From contig CM074188.1 of assembly GCA_037179385.1 (NCBI GenBank), positions 26,801,318 to 26,865,317 of the forward strand: a DNA stretch of 64,000 nt, given 5' to 3'. Positions within the stretch are counted from its first letter, which is position 1. Each line of letters starts with the position of its first letter. The notes under the pieces were generated by a model. It searched no databases, was not told the DNA's origin, and worked only from the letters and a program-made list of their open reading frames with translations. Shown here piece by piece: positions 12,983-24,464 of this stretch. Made by a program: the position numbers and the translations under genes. The stretch comes from Holothuria scabra. Its lineage: Eukaryota > Echinodermata > Holothuroidea > Aspidochirotida > Holothuriidae.

Positions 12983-13711
12983 TTGATTTTAAAAGGTAAT
13001 AAGGCTGCCACATCTTTACAAAATTATCGACCAATTACACTGTTAAACACAGACTACAAAATTGCTGCAAAGGCGATTGCCTCTAGACTAAAATGTGTGA
13101 TTCAGGGTCTGATTGTTCCACATCAAACCGGATTTTTAAAAGGTAGATTTATAGGGGAAAACATAAGATTCGTCCTAGACTTAATAGAACACTGCTCGTG
13201 TAGTAATTTACCAGGGTTTCTGTTACTTGTAGATTTTGAAAAGGCGTTTGATAAATTAGAATGGCTCTTTGTTCGAAAAACTCTCTCGTATTTTAACTTT
13301 GGTATAAGTTTTAAAAACTGGATTGACGTTTTCTACAGAAACTGTTCCACTTGTATTTGTAATAATGGTTTCTCGACTGGTTTCTTCCCTGTACAGCAGG
13401 GTGTTCGACAGGGCTGTCCCTTAAGCCCGTATCTATTTATTTTAGTGGCAGAGGTCCTTGCTATCAAAGTCCATTGTAATTATGATATCAAGGGTATTCG
13501 ATTAGGTGGTACGGAAGTAAAACTAATGCAATATGCCGATGACACCACGTTTTTTCTTGATGGAAGTGAACGCGCTATTAATGAGTCTCTTCGTATTTTA
13601 AACCTACTTGGCGAAACGTCAGGTCTGACCATCAATATATCCAAATCCACTCTCTTCCGTTGGGTCCCTACAGTGTCCATATTCCATCTTTTGCTTGTAA
13701 TTTTAATTTGA
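12983..13711 (+). pseudogene. LINE reverse-transcriptase fragment
   Basis: The 242-codon frame carries most of the RT palm and fingers (LLVDFEKAFDKLEW, GVRQGCPLSP, YADDTTFF with the catalytic Asp pair). Translation of the same frame upstream to about 12900 also looks coding (LNFGYHTGHLSTEQTRG), so the coding part starts at the 5' truncation. It loses homology after SKSTLFRW, where a frameshift moves the continuation into the frame starting near 13660. Confidence 0.85.
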
Positions 13712-14920
13712 CGGTTACAAAAGGACCGGTTCATATGCTTGGGGTTTCCTTCACTGGTGATGGTAATGACCTATTCCGTCTTAATTATCAACCAAAACTT
13801 TCAAGACTTAAAAATGTACTTAGACTTTGGTCATGTAGAGATTTGACTCCTATTGGTCGGAATACTATTGTTAAAACTTGTGCCCTCTCGCAACTTGTCT
13901 TTCTCTTTTTGGTTTTACCAAGCCCCCCGGAAAGCTTTCTGAGGGAATTGGAAACTATTATATTTGATTTTATTTGGTCAGGTAATCCTGATAAAGTTAA
14001 ACGTCCGGTTATGATAAATACGATTGAAAATGGTGGTTTGAAGGTAACACATATTTCTTCATTTGTAAACAGCCTGAAATGTACTTGGGTAAAGCGTTAT
14101 GCAAGTGACACGAAAGGTATCTGGAAATATTTTTTTGATTTACACCTAAAGTTGTTCGGAAAGCAATTAATTTTCCAATGTAATTGTTCAATTAAAGATG
14201 TCAGTAGTGTAGCCAATGATTTCATTCGTCAAATATTACAGGCTTGGTGTAACATTTCTTTCCATCATCCAGTAGATAACTTTGGTAAGCAGGTAATTTG
14301 GAATAATTCACACATTCGAATTGATGATAAGGTCATAATGAATCTCTTTTTACTAGATAAAAATGTTATGTATGTGAGTGATTTTTTTGATGAGGAAAAT
14401 AGGCCTTTAACCTTTCAATGTTTCAAACAAGCGTTTAGTATTGATTCCTTTCCATTTACATTGTATTGGGGGATTGTTAGTGCGATCCCTCCTATGTGGA
14501 GGACGTCAGGTTGCTATGGTAACGACTTTATTAATACGTCGAGCTTTTTTTAGCAAGGCTATTCATTCTAGCTCCATGTCACAGTTTATTTACAAGTTGT
14601 ATTTGTCTCGTTTCTCAAGTAATCCAATTGCACTGAGTAAGTGGAGTAAAGTGTTCCCAAATTTTACAGAAAAAGACTGGCGTAGATTTTTTACAATCCC
14701 CCGTTATACTGTTTCCGATGCTAAACTTCAATATTTTCAGTTCAAAATCTTACACCGGATTATTCCTACTAATAAATTGTTAATGTCTATGGGGAAAAGT
14801 AACTCCGCCAACAGTTCCTTTCGCAGAATTGCCACCGAAACAATTGAACACATTTTGGGTGAGTGTAGTTTAACAGCTAGTTTTATTTTAGACGTCGAAA
14901 TCTTTATTTTTAAAAGATAG
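13690..14920 (+). pseudogene. LINE ORF2 C-terminal part, in two frames
   Basis: After the RT domain, the frame at about 13690-14550 (HMLGVSFTGDGNDLF, LRLWSCRDLTPIGR, FDFIWSGNPDKVKRPVM) is the thumb/connection region typical of L1/Tx1-like ORF2. A second shift near 14500-14560 moves to the frame ending at 14920, with FQFKILHRIIPTNKLL and ETIEHILGEC, the zinc-knuckle-like C-terminus. Two breaks make this non-functional as assembled. Confidence 0.8.
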
Positions 14921-15363
14921 TAGTTCTTTTTTCGAAGCAAGATATATTGTTGGTTTTGGTAACGAGCTTATTCATGGTTTTAATTTACTTATTCTACACA
15001 TGATGTATAATGTCTATAATTGTAAAAGAAATTTCCATCCGCCCGTACTGAAGTAATTTATTTATTAGTGTAGGTTTTCAATAGCCGTGAAGCGCAATAT
15101 TTACTACAAAAGTCAACCTTTTAGGAAAAACAGGGTAAGCTACAATGATTTACTAAATGCTTTTTCAGACTGCCCACAGCTTTTTCACCAATAATACTTT
15201 GTATATATTATGTCTAAATTACATCATGCTGTTTGTTCTTTCTTCTTAAATGTACAATGTCTGTAAATATACCTAAAGTAAATTTAATGTATGAATATTA
15301 CTCGATGATTGATATTCAAAATAAATGGAGGAAAAAAAAAAAAAAAAAAAAAGGTTTAATTTA

Positions 15364-17483
15364 GGGCCTTACTTTGAAGTGCCAAAAGTTAGTTTTTATT
15401 TAACCACGTGAAAACCGTAGACATGTCTTAATATTTAAACTGACATGAATCCTAACAGAGGGTAAAACTTTTCTGTAGCTTAGGCTAAGCTTGGCCTTGT
15501 CTGTCAGAACTATGAATTGATGAGGAATACTAACTTATAATTTTGATTTATGAGGCTAGGCTTAGCCTAGGTCATTACCCTGGTACATTTACACTAACAA
15601 GTTACAGTTGGCCTAGGCTTAATTAGTGAGGCTATAGTTATTGGCCTAGGCTACCACTATGTACATGATAGGGAAGGTAACACATCCTGCGTAAAGCATG
15701 CTAAGGTGTGGTCTAGGCCACTCTATAACTAACGTTACTTGTCATTGGCAAGGCTGCATTGGTCAGCCCCCCCCCCTCAAAAAAAAAAAAAAAAAAAAAC
15801 TCAAATTGGTAGAAGATGGACAGTTAAATTCCAGGCATTTTTAGTTGTGTTGTGTCTGAAGGCTGACAAAAGACACTACCCTCAAAGTCATTGACATTAA
15901 CTTTAATAACCCAGGCTAATTAGCAGTGAGTTTTAGGGTCTAATTTCGGAAGATCAATTTTTTTCACTTTAGCCCGAGTAGGGGGTTGATTGGGCAGGCA
16001 TTTTATCTGTAAAAAATAAGATGGTACAGTTTTTTTCTTTGTACAAAATAAGATGTACTCCTGTACACTGTTGTTCAAATTTATTTTGCGACGTGACAAA
16101 GTGATTGATCAGTTGGCTTTTTATTCAAAAGCTGGGACTTTAATAAGGTCAATGTGGATTGAGCACATAACCACACTGAATAAAACATGTGGTCCTAGGC
16201 CCAGGTTAAAAAAATAAAAATAAACAAAACTTGCAAAAATAAACAGTGACAACATATTTTGTTTTTACCAAGCTTTAATCTTCTCATTGTCTTGAGTATC
16301 GACGGAAGTGTACATGTTGTAATCACAACTCATCAAACATTCATTGTAGTATGGTATAACCGGAAGAAGTACTTACAGTACTACCATCGAAACCAAAATT
16401 TCTGAAAACATACTATAGAACTTCTGCTGGTCATATTTATAAAATTACTTCACTTTGATAGAAAAGTACACTGTATGGCTGGAGTTTATCCCAAATTATT
16501 TAAATTTTAACCCATGTCTATACATCATTAGCATGTTATGAAAAATACTGAATGCAAAGTGCCCACCACCACCCCCACCCTCACCCCCAAAAAGTTACCC
16601 CCCCACTCATCACCACTTCCCCCCCTAAAAAAAAATTGCATTATCATTTACGCATTCTTGTTTCTCTTGCTCCCACCCCTCCCACCTCCTCGGACTAAAT
16701 ACCCATGTCTGTGAGCATCTCTTTCTCTTCATGTTTCTCCTCCAGCCATAGTTTGCTTTCATGACAGGACTGTTGATCTATTTGTCAAAATAAATAGATT
16801 ATTTCATAGGCCTACCAAAGTTATCTGAAATAATTACAGTGCACAAATAATAAGAAAACGTGCATTAGCATAAACAACAGTGTAACAATAAAATGGTATT
16901 TATACACCATCCATGGCTTGAAATGAAAAAAGGGAAAGAAATTTATATTCTTGCAAATACAGTAGGTACAGTTTGAGCTCAATCTGACTGCCCTCATCAG
17001 TTCACAATCAACATTTTCAATTGAAAAAAGAAAAAGTTCAAATAATATAGCAGTTGAAAGCAATGTGATAACTCAAAAATGGGAAAAGTAATGATGGTTA
17101 TGAAACAAAGAACAGAATTATTACTACCTGGTAACACCTGGCAACATTGAAACTGGTCAAGCACTTTAATAGCTAGGGGTAAATGCGAATGTTCAAAAAT
17201 GCCCAGTGTATCTCACACTCTGAAATTGTTTGTCCCACTTGAAGGTATCCCCCCCCCATTCCTCCTCCCCTCCCTCTTCATTTCCTTCTCTGGCTGTACC
17301 GGGTTGAATAAGGTAGTGACCATCATACAGCTGAGAAAATGAAACTGATTGTTCTTTGAATCAGGATCCAAGACTCAATTCAGTGTTTAATATGAAGTAA
17401 TAAATACATCAAAGTAAAATACTGAGCTGGAAATTGGTATGATAGCACCATTGGAAAATCCATTGCAAGTTGGAAATTAATAT
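15364..17483. other. No gene seen
   Basis: AT-rich intronic sequence with several GGCCTAGGC/CTAACGTTA-rich patches and two homopolymer tracts (C then A at about 15769-15799; C/A-rich at 16567-16635). No coding exon recognised. Confidence 0.5.
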
Positions 17484-17489
17484 GGTTAT

Positions 17490-17874
17490 GCTACGGACTT
17501 CATATACATGGACAGAGCATACTGCACAGTAGGTTGTTGCTACCATACGTGTGTGAGGAAGCGGGCCAAAATAGCTGTCTGCTATGGGTTTTGTGTGAAA
17601 GCGTGGACTTGCTCATGTAAATCAACAGATTTTGCAAGAAAGTTGAAATATTTTAGAAATAATACAATGTACAGTCAAAATCACTACAACTTTTGCAGGG
17701 ATATGATATTGCTAGCCATTCAAGTTTAAGTAAAATATTACGGAGTCTTCATTAAATCATACAAATTATTGCTTCATGGCGGCTATCTTGGTGCATCTCT
17801 TTTTGTTCCAGTCAGTGGTGACAATCTACGGATAGGATGTACGCATTGCATGCTCTGTCCATAGGAAGTCAATG
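17490..17874. mobile_element. MITE family A, copy 2 (6-bp duplication GGTTAT)
   Basis: This copy is in the same orientation as copy 1 at 1717. The termini are CTACGGACTTCATATACATG and the inverse TGTCCATAGGAAGTC. GGTTAT is duplicated at 17484-17489 and 17875-17880. The interior matches copy 1 with many substitutions. Two copies with independent 6-bp duplications make a real transposon family likely. The short ORF inside it (starting MDRAYC) is therefore not a gene. Confidence 0.82.
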
Positions 17875-18518
17875 GGTTATCCTAATTCCTCCCTGAAGGA
17901 TGAAACATTCTGTTATGGTCAGCTCTGTTTTTGTTTGAAGTGAAAAGATAATTGAAACATTTTGAACATTTCCCAAGGTTCTTTTCCTTTGCAGAGGGCA
18001 TATTGGCATCTGCTTCACCACAAGGCATATCCAAACTTTCTATGAAAGTAGCAAAGTGTCCAGGCAATGTTGTTGAAGGCAATGGCGATGGGAAATATTT
18101 TAGCATTGATGAACACAATGTTGTGGACAGCTACGTCCTGTTAGTGAAATGATGAAAAGTTCACTCGCAAATGGCTTCATGCAAAATTCAACTGCTTAAT
18201 CAACTTCCATGAATTCCGCTATGCAAAATTACAAAATTAAAACAACGACGTGGGGCAATAATAAGATGTTAGATTGCAAACAGTAGCCTGAGATGGCATT
18301 TCTCCCACTCTCTCCTTTAAAAGGAAAGTCGCGCCTATTGTAAAGAAGGTTTTCATCATTTTTAAAAGCAATATAAATATACATGGGCGTCGGTCCGGGG
18401 GGGGGGGGTTTGTAGGGGGCATGTGTCTCCTACGTTGTGAAAATACCCCCATTGACTTAAAATTTTTGCACACTACATTTTGGACGGAAGTGGCCATGTC
18501 CCCCCCCCCCCGAACACT

Positions 18519-18546
18519 CGACTATATATATATATATATAGATATA
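18519..18546. repeat. TA microsatellite
   Basis: A short (TA)n run next to G/C homopolymers at 18396-18412 and 18499-18510; low-complexity sequence. Confidence 0.8.
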
Positions 18547-18698
18547 TACTCGACCAAACAGATTTTCTTTGCAATACTAAAACATAATTAAAGACATGTA
18601 AAATTGGCCTGTAACCTTGACGATGGTATGCTTTATTAACTATAAAATGGAAATGGGTAAAAAGTGGATGGATGTGGTGCGGAAAATGTACTCCATAA

Positions 18699-18739
18699 AA
18701 GCGGGACACTGTTTGGTGCCCCGTTACGGTGTCCCGCTT
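18699..18739. repeat. Hairpin, 11-bp perfect stem
   Basis: AAGCGGGACAC and GTGTCCCGCTT flank a 19-base loop containing TGGTGCCCCG. Function unknown; probably a transposon terminus remnant. Confidence 0.6.
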
Positions 18740-19056
18740 ACTAAGTGAAACTTTTTTACAACTTTAATAGCTATGCACAGCGGTGTGAATTGTGGGCAAA
18801 CTATAAATAACTTTGCATAGTAAATATATAAAAAAAAAATATGTTTACTCCTGCAGGGATCTAAACTAAACTACTCGGTGAATTCCAAGTAATGTACGCA
18901 AAGGTGGTTGCAGCAACTTGTTTCCACTTTTCCACAGCAAACCTGTACAAGGGCTGGACCCAACGTTTTGAAAGATGGTGGGGGGGGGGGCTGCAGTGAT
19001 CGCAGTCAAGGTAGAGGTTCGACTGAAATACCATCCCAAAAATACACAGCTCTTGG

Positions 19057-19427
19057 AAAATAGTGGGCATATGGCCCCTCGCCATACCCTTTAAGGAGAT
19101 CCGTTGTGTCTACCACAGTTTTTAGGGTAAAACTGCTGTTCCCAATTATAGTACCCGACCACTGGTTCATTACTCCAGTTATATGATTCAATGAGAAGCA
19201 GATTTGATTACCATTCTGGTACAATAGAAGCCCAACAACTTTGGGTTCAAATAACAACTTACAACAAATCCTGAAGTAAGTGCTGGCAAAAAGGGAGTCA
19301 AATTCTGAGATAAAGTGATATCAAATGTCAACCGTGATGGTCATTTTCAAATGCTTAAATGGGCATATAATTAGTACTGAGAACAGTTCCTGACGAGATT
19401 GTTTTAAGGCTATTTTCTGACATGGAG
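19057..19427 (-). repeat. Dispersed ORF-bearing repeat, copy 1
   Basis: This stretch matches 43037-43420 on the opposite strand at high identity, apart from an internal deletion of roughly 45 bases. Both copies can be read as protein in the same frame over PKVxGLLLYQNGNQIC and GVMNQWSGTIIG, then LKTVV and DLLKG. In this copy the frame runs on past DLLKG into YGEGPYAHYFPRAVYFWDG. The family is unknown to me; it could be a transposon-encoded or duplicated host coding segment. Confidence 0.65.
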
Positions 19428-19435
19428 GCTGAACA

Positions 19436-19615
19436 CTACAGTATCAACTTGCCATCAATGTGGACGACCTTCACTTTGTAGAGCTTCCCCTTCCAGACGG
19501 CTTTCGTCTCAGCGTTGAGGTACGGTTTACCCCTAACACTGCTGTGTGCTATTTCTTCCCGCATGCCCGCGTACCTTTTAGGCTGAAGCCATTCAACGGT
19601 AACTTTCTTAGGCAT
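19436..19615 (-). CDS. 59-residue small ORF with TATA-like upstream sequence
   Basis: The ORF begins MPKKVTVEWLQPKRYAG with an A at -3 of the ATG (CACCATGC), contains AETKAVWKGKLYKVKVVHIDG and ends GKLIL. It is basic and has alternating hydrophobic residues around WKGKLYKVKVV, which resembles the beta-strands of small Tudor/chromo-like folds. That resemblance is a guess. On the same strand, GGATAAAAGGGC at about 19740-19752 is a TATA-like element roughly 125 nt upstream. Codons are GC-richer than the flanks. A repeat copy (19057-19427) starts directly after the stop. It may be a small gene, or the first exon of a transposon-derived gene. Confidence 0.4.
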   Translation of the reverse strand: MPKKVTVEWLQPKRYAGMREEIAHSSVRGKPYLNAETKAVWKGKLYKVKVVHIDGKLIL

Positions 19616-20423
19616 GGTGCTTAGCGTGAAATAGTCTCTTGACTTGAAGTAGGTATTAAGAAAGGATCGGTTGGACGTTGCTGCGATGTTGCTCGTAAGA
19701 TTTTCTCGGTGAAAGTAACTTGGAGTGGTTGCAGTTATGCCCTTTTATCCCCCTTTTCCCCAATATTCTTCTTTGGTGTCTATAACCTATATGCGGCAGC
19801 TCGCTTATGATATTGAATTATCCTAACTAGCTTAAGTTTAGGTGATGGCATTAAATCTTCGTGATGGGATTTAATCTTGTGGTCCCTGTACTTTAGTCAA
19901 TGGGTCTTTTGTGCCATCTGGCTCCCAGCCCACGCGCAGCCTATTGTATTGTCATGATTATTGTTTGTGTTTATCAGTTAAAGTTTATTTGTAAAATCTA
20001 CATAGTCTGATTGTAAACAACAGGCATTTAATAATAAAAACAACCGGAGAAGGAGTCCGAATGTAATGTGAGTAATGTAGTGTGCACATATATAGATTCC
20101 ATCGACGTTGTGTGGCTGAAGCATTATTAGGGAAAATTGCAGGCGGGTAGAAAAAAAAAAAAAACTACATAAACAAAAGTGTGTCACCCCACCATTAAGA
20201 ACTTTCGGGCATGCTTTTTTACTCTTCGGAATATTCTCCCCGGACACATGTTTATTGGATTATTCCCTATAAGTTCACTTAGTAGCCTCATTTTTATGCT
20301 TCCGAGTTCCGACATATTATTTAGGTGGACCACTTACTAGCGATGGCATATCAGCGATGTATATGTTGACAATGCACGTTTGCGCCCCTCTATAAGTCAT
20401 ACATACGATTATCTTAAAGCCCA

Positions 20424-20870
20424 CGGGACCGAAAATGAAATAGGGCTCGCTAGACCGAAGGTTCGTGGAAATGAAATTAAAACCCAAGACCGGAACTTGT
20501 AGGGATAAACGAGCCCTACATGAAGCAAGCAGTGAAACCCGTTTAAGGCTAGGATGCGGGGGATTTTGATGGATGCTCAGTCAAGGAGAGGAAGTCGAGG
20601 AGAAGAGTGTCTTACAGGAGGGCTCACCTTCCCTTCCCGATGATTTTGAAGTAATGTTGTGTGAGGATTATTTTGTTGAAAAAAAATTGGGGTTATTCAT
20701 TTTTGTCCGGAGTGTTTTTATCAAGTAGTAGAATAATTTATGTATGTGATGCTGAAGAAGGGATATATCAGAGCGCATTAGTTTGCGGAGCGTAGCGGTA
20801 CGGTCGACTATGGAATTCGGTTTTTATTTTCAGTCTCGCTTACCTTTTCCCGTTTTCATTTTTGGTCCCG
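20424..20870. mobile_element. Non-autonomous DNA element with 17-bp terminal inverted repeats
   Basis: CGGGACCGAAAATGAAA at 20424-20440 is mirrored by TTTCATTTTTGGTCCCG at 20854-20870 with one mismatch. The interior of 413 bp has no ORF of note. A target duplication could not be fixed. Confidence 0.65.
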
Positions 20871-21170
20871 CGGACCTACGGTCTTATGTGGATGCCCCCC
20901 CCCCCAAAAAAAGTAAATAGGTTAGTATAGAAGATACCAAACAATGTTATTTTTAAGACGCTGAACCTTCGAGAAAAAAAAAATGTGCAGAAACAATGAT
21001 TAAATATGAACATGTTAATTTTTTCAAAATGAGTGGAAAATTTGCAAACAATGAATAGCAAGAGCCAAAACAGGGAGATATTAAGCAAGCAAAACTCGCA
21101 TGATGGATAAGAAATCAAAGTAAATTGACACAACATCTTATATTTCATCCATTATCACAAGGTAGTACCA

Positions 21171-21344
21171 AGATTGTAGATGCGACGGTAGGTGCCGTTG
21201 GGGGCCAGCACTAGCTGGCACATGATTTGACCGACCGGTCTACAGTATCGCTTAATGCAGTAGTCACCGACGAGCACACAGCTTCCGGCTACCCAACCAA
21301 CTGCCCGATGTTTTACTACACCGGTTCCAAATTTGTTACACATT
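21171..21344 (-). CDS. Probable last exon of an unrecognised cysteine-rich protein
   Basis: On the minus strand an AG acceptor after a T-rich run (TTTTTTCATGCATTTTTTAG, about 21345-21364) is followed by about 57 codons ending in TGA. The translation runs from MCNKFGTGVVKHRAVGWVAG through SCVLVGDYCIKRYCRPVGQ to YRRIYNLGTTL. It has five cysteines and several basic residues, and its third positions are clearly more GC-rich than the flanks, which suggests coding constraint. I do not recognise the family. A small secreted, disulfide-bonded protein is possible. No upstream exon or signal peptide was located. It could also be an exapted or decayed piece. Exact borders are approximate. Confidence 0.4.
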
Positions 21345-22458
21345 CCTAAAAAATGCATGAAAAAATCATTTCTGAGTCAATTTTGCCTACATAATTTTTC
21401 ATGTATTTGCCTGTTTTTCACTAGTTGGAAACATGAGACTGCGAATGAGCTCCTGACATTGACAAAGATCAGAAGAACAATTCCGATCTTTGTCCAGCGA
21501 TGGAATTATATCGTATATCTGAACTCTAAACTGTTTTAACACAAACACCATAATGCATGAGTGCATGTTCTTTGAAATGCGTCGAAGTTTGTGCACAAAA
21601 CTGAGTGTCGGCCAGTGGCACACTAGGGCCTACACAATATAAGAATAATAATAGCCTATTACGTGAAATTTATTAAAGTATGATCATTTGTTGGCATATA
21701 AGTTGGTCCAAAACAGGTAAAATATAGTACCAAATGTTCGGCACCTCAGCGGCATGTTTCAAATCCCAAAAGATTTCCAAAGAGGGTCACAAATTTAGCT
21801 GGCTCGCAAAATCTTCTAACTGTAACCCTGCAAGGTACAGTATAACAATGTTTTTTCAGACAATCTCTGATTCACTGCCATACCGTAACACTGTAAAGGT
21901 CGGTCTTTGGAGACGGTGAGGAAGGGCATGGGAACGGGCCAGCTCTAACCCCCGCATTTTTTTCTGCTTTTATTACAAGGGCTTTTTATTTCCTTCAACA
22001 TGTTGTTCGATGTACAGACCTATAGCCTATACAAACATTATTAACAAAACCAAAGGATTCGCCGTGTCAGCAAAATGATACCGAACGGATACATAATTCG
22101 TCCGCTCGAGAAATCATGTACGCAGGCACCGTTCGTAGTTTCTTAGGTTTATCCAACAGGGATTTGCACAAAACAAAGCTCCCTAGTTACGGCAAATTAT
22201 ATACAGATAACAGCATTCAGTTGGTGTTAACTTAGCATACCGACATTTTCTACAATTCCGAACCGCTAGGCAAGTCATTTATAACATGTTGCTAAATACG
22301 ATCCTAACCGAATGCAATTCTCACACTAATACTTATACATACTTCGAGTTTGGATAACGCCGGAGGAGAGACGTATTTACAGTACGGAGAATTGTTCCAG
22401 TGCAAAAAATCACACGGGGCAATGCACTGCGGATCGGACATCCGATCTACAGCGCATT

Positions 22459-22498
22459 AGGCTACGTGTTAACCATATATATGATTAACACGTAGCCT
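22459..22498. repeat. 40-bp near-perfect palindrome
   Basis: AGGCTACGTGTTAACCATAT reads into ATATGATTAACACGTAGCCT; only one pair mismatches. It could extrude as a cruciform or form an RNA hairpin. No neighbouring gene explains it. Confidence 0.8.
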
Positions 22499-22911
22499 AC
22501 GCACTTTTTCACTTTGCATATTATAAAAAATAGAACGAAGCCTTGATTGACGTGGACGAACTACTTGATCGGCTTCTTTCTTAAAAAATTGCAAGCATTA
22601 TGAAATAAGCAACCCAAAATTAGACCCTGATCTGACTTCGCTAAGAAACCGAACTTTAGAAACATTATGTAGCGCCTTTACTTTCACTTGAGAAATACTG
22701 TGTGCAAGCAGCTCCAAGTTTGTATCGAACTAGCAGCGGTACTTTTCCCATCGTTATTGGTTGTTCTGAAAAGCTGCCTTCGTGCTTGTGCCAGTGATGA
22801 ATGAATCCTAATACCCTCGCTGCAATGCGTCAGCATTTGCTTTGTGTTTGATTGGATTAGTCTGTACAGCACGGCAACAAAAGGGCGGCAGAGCAGCGCG
22901 CTGGAATTAAG

Positions 22912-23040
22912 GAAGGGCTATTGTTCGTGCTTGGGGAACTGCCAGCAGCAGTGAACAATGGGCGTTGCGATGCCCCTGGATTAAGATGCATTCCAACGGG
23001 ATGCATCGAAACGCATAAGAGAATTTCAGTGGCATCCCTT
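22912..23040 (-). repeat. Dispersed repeat C, copy 2 (internally deleted)
   Basis: GGGCTATTGTTCGTGCTTG and, at the other end, ATGCATCGAAACGCATAAGA and GAATTTCAGTGGCATCCC mirror the ends of copy 1 at 11965, with about 100 bases fewer in between. Confidence 0.6.
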
Positions 23041-23251
23041 ATACAGTTGTCTTCATAAGCATTTCATAAATCGATTATTAAATAAACTTGGTAACCAGAT
23101 GGTTCTAAATAAATTAATTTTGAAAATATATATAAACCAGTAGCAAACACCAACAATCTGGAAAGAGAGTAAGAAACCCAGACCACGTAGGACAGCATCC
23201 CTCGTTCATGACTGCATCATATGTAAAGTACCAGGCGTATTAGCCTACTAA

Positions 23252-23305
23252 ATATTGTAATTAGCCTACTTAATATTGTAATTAGCCTACTTAATATTTA
23301 AATGT
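23252..23305 (+). repeat. 22-bp tandem repeat, 2.5 copies
   Basis: ATTAGCCTACTTAATATTGT repeats with minor changes. Intronic simple tandem array. Confidence 0.7.
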
Positions 23306-23806
23306 GGAGCATTTGAGGAAAAATGTACCGCATTTCTAAATGAGTGACATTTTTCACACAGTCTTGTCTCATACCCGTCTCCTTTACTGTACAAATCTTT
23401 TCCCGAAAGATTGGTTTGTTTCTTGATGGGAGTCGTCGGATAAACTGAACAAAAGAAATGTGGTCATGTGATCATCAGAAAATGCGACCAACCACATAAC
23501 GGATATGCTGTCATGTTCATTAATTAAGGCAGTAGGGGTTATCATTTTACCAGAGAGAAATTAAAAGTCTAAATTGTGGTTACATCTGTTCAAGAAATAA
23601 CAGCCATGTATGAAAAATACAGTTTCTGTATGTAGTAATATCCATTGCATCGGGAGTGATTTTCTTGGCATTGGAAGTCATCACTGTGCAGTAATTCAAC
23701 AGGTTTGAGCTTCAGCAAGAATGGTGCTCTAGTTTGAATATATTTATCATCTAAACCTCAAGGCATTTTTGCATTCCGGTTGACTTACCTATTTTTTTTA
23801 TTCCAG

Positions 23807-24296
23807 ACAAATACATTTCAAGCTGTGTTGATTACAGATGGCAGGTACAGTTTTGCCCTTTTCAACTTCCAAGAATGTGACATGAACTGGAATGTTGCTT
23901 CCGTAGCCTCTTTCAATGTCATCATTGGATTCAGTGAAGGCAATAATGCAGAGTACCTGACTCAGATTCAAAGCAACCTGAAGGACAGGTATAGACCTGA
24001 TTTAGAATTTGGCAACACTGAATTGAAAGGCCACTGGCAATTCAGGTTGGAGAATAATAATGAAAACGTAATAAATTCAAGGAAATTTTGTATTGACTGG
24101 TACGAGAGGGAACCATCACCTATACCGTGGGTGGTGGGTTTCGACCCTTGCCCTCCATCTCTCTTGCAGGCAAGAAGAGACATAAGATATGTACGAACGT
24201 GGAGATACTATTCTGTAAACTATTGGTTCAACATACCACCTAGATGGCATGGTTATATTGGAACTGACTTTGAAACTGATGTCCAGAATGAACCTG
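23807..24296 (+). CDS. Exon: end of NIDO domain and first part of AMOP domain
   Basis: This is the largest exon of the gene (490 nt, phase 0 to 1). The acceptor is TTTATTCCAG and the donor is GTAAGT. Residues 1-50 or so (TNTFQAVLITDGRYSFALFNF, then VIIGFSEGN) are the C-terminal NIDO strands. About 50 residues later CIDWYEREPSP, then CPPSLLQARRD, mark the start of an AMOP domain, an extracellular cysteine-rich domain shared by MUC4, SUSD2, isthmin and Mesh. In the family the CPxTLxQAxxD motif is the best-conserved part. The intron before it is 18 kb and holds a LINE, two MITEs and many DR1-type repeats. Confidence 0.93.
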
Positions 24297-24464
24297 GTAA
24301 GTTAAGGTTTTTATCTTCTGTAATAAATGTAGAATTGTAATTAATTTGAAAGATGAAATCTCAGGTGAGAGAAGTTCAAGGAATAAGACTCATGGAAACA
24401 TATATGTAGAAATATTTCCCTGTTACGTCATATTCCCATCCAAACCTGGCCCACCTTTCAACCC

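Larger units (their letters stand above)
12864..15352 (+). mobile_element. 5'-truncated L1/Tx1-like LINE with poly-A tail and 11-bp target-site duplication
   Basis: GGTTTAATTTA occurs at 12853-12863 and again at 15353-15363, right after a run of about 21 A, which defines the insertion. Inside lie reverse-transcriptase motifs in order: NYRPITLLNTDYKI, LLVDFEKAFDKLEW, GVRQGCPLSPYLFIL and MQYADDTTFFLDG. A C-terminal segment with ETIEHILGEC follows. The coding frame is broken: it shifts near 13690-13710 and again near 14500-14560. The endonuclease and the 5' half of the element are missing. The YRPI, GVRQGCPLSP and YADD blocks favour an L1/Tx1-type clade over jockey/CR1. The clean duplication implies a fairly recent insertion, yet the frame is already disrupted. 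Confidence 0.9.
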
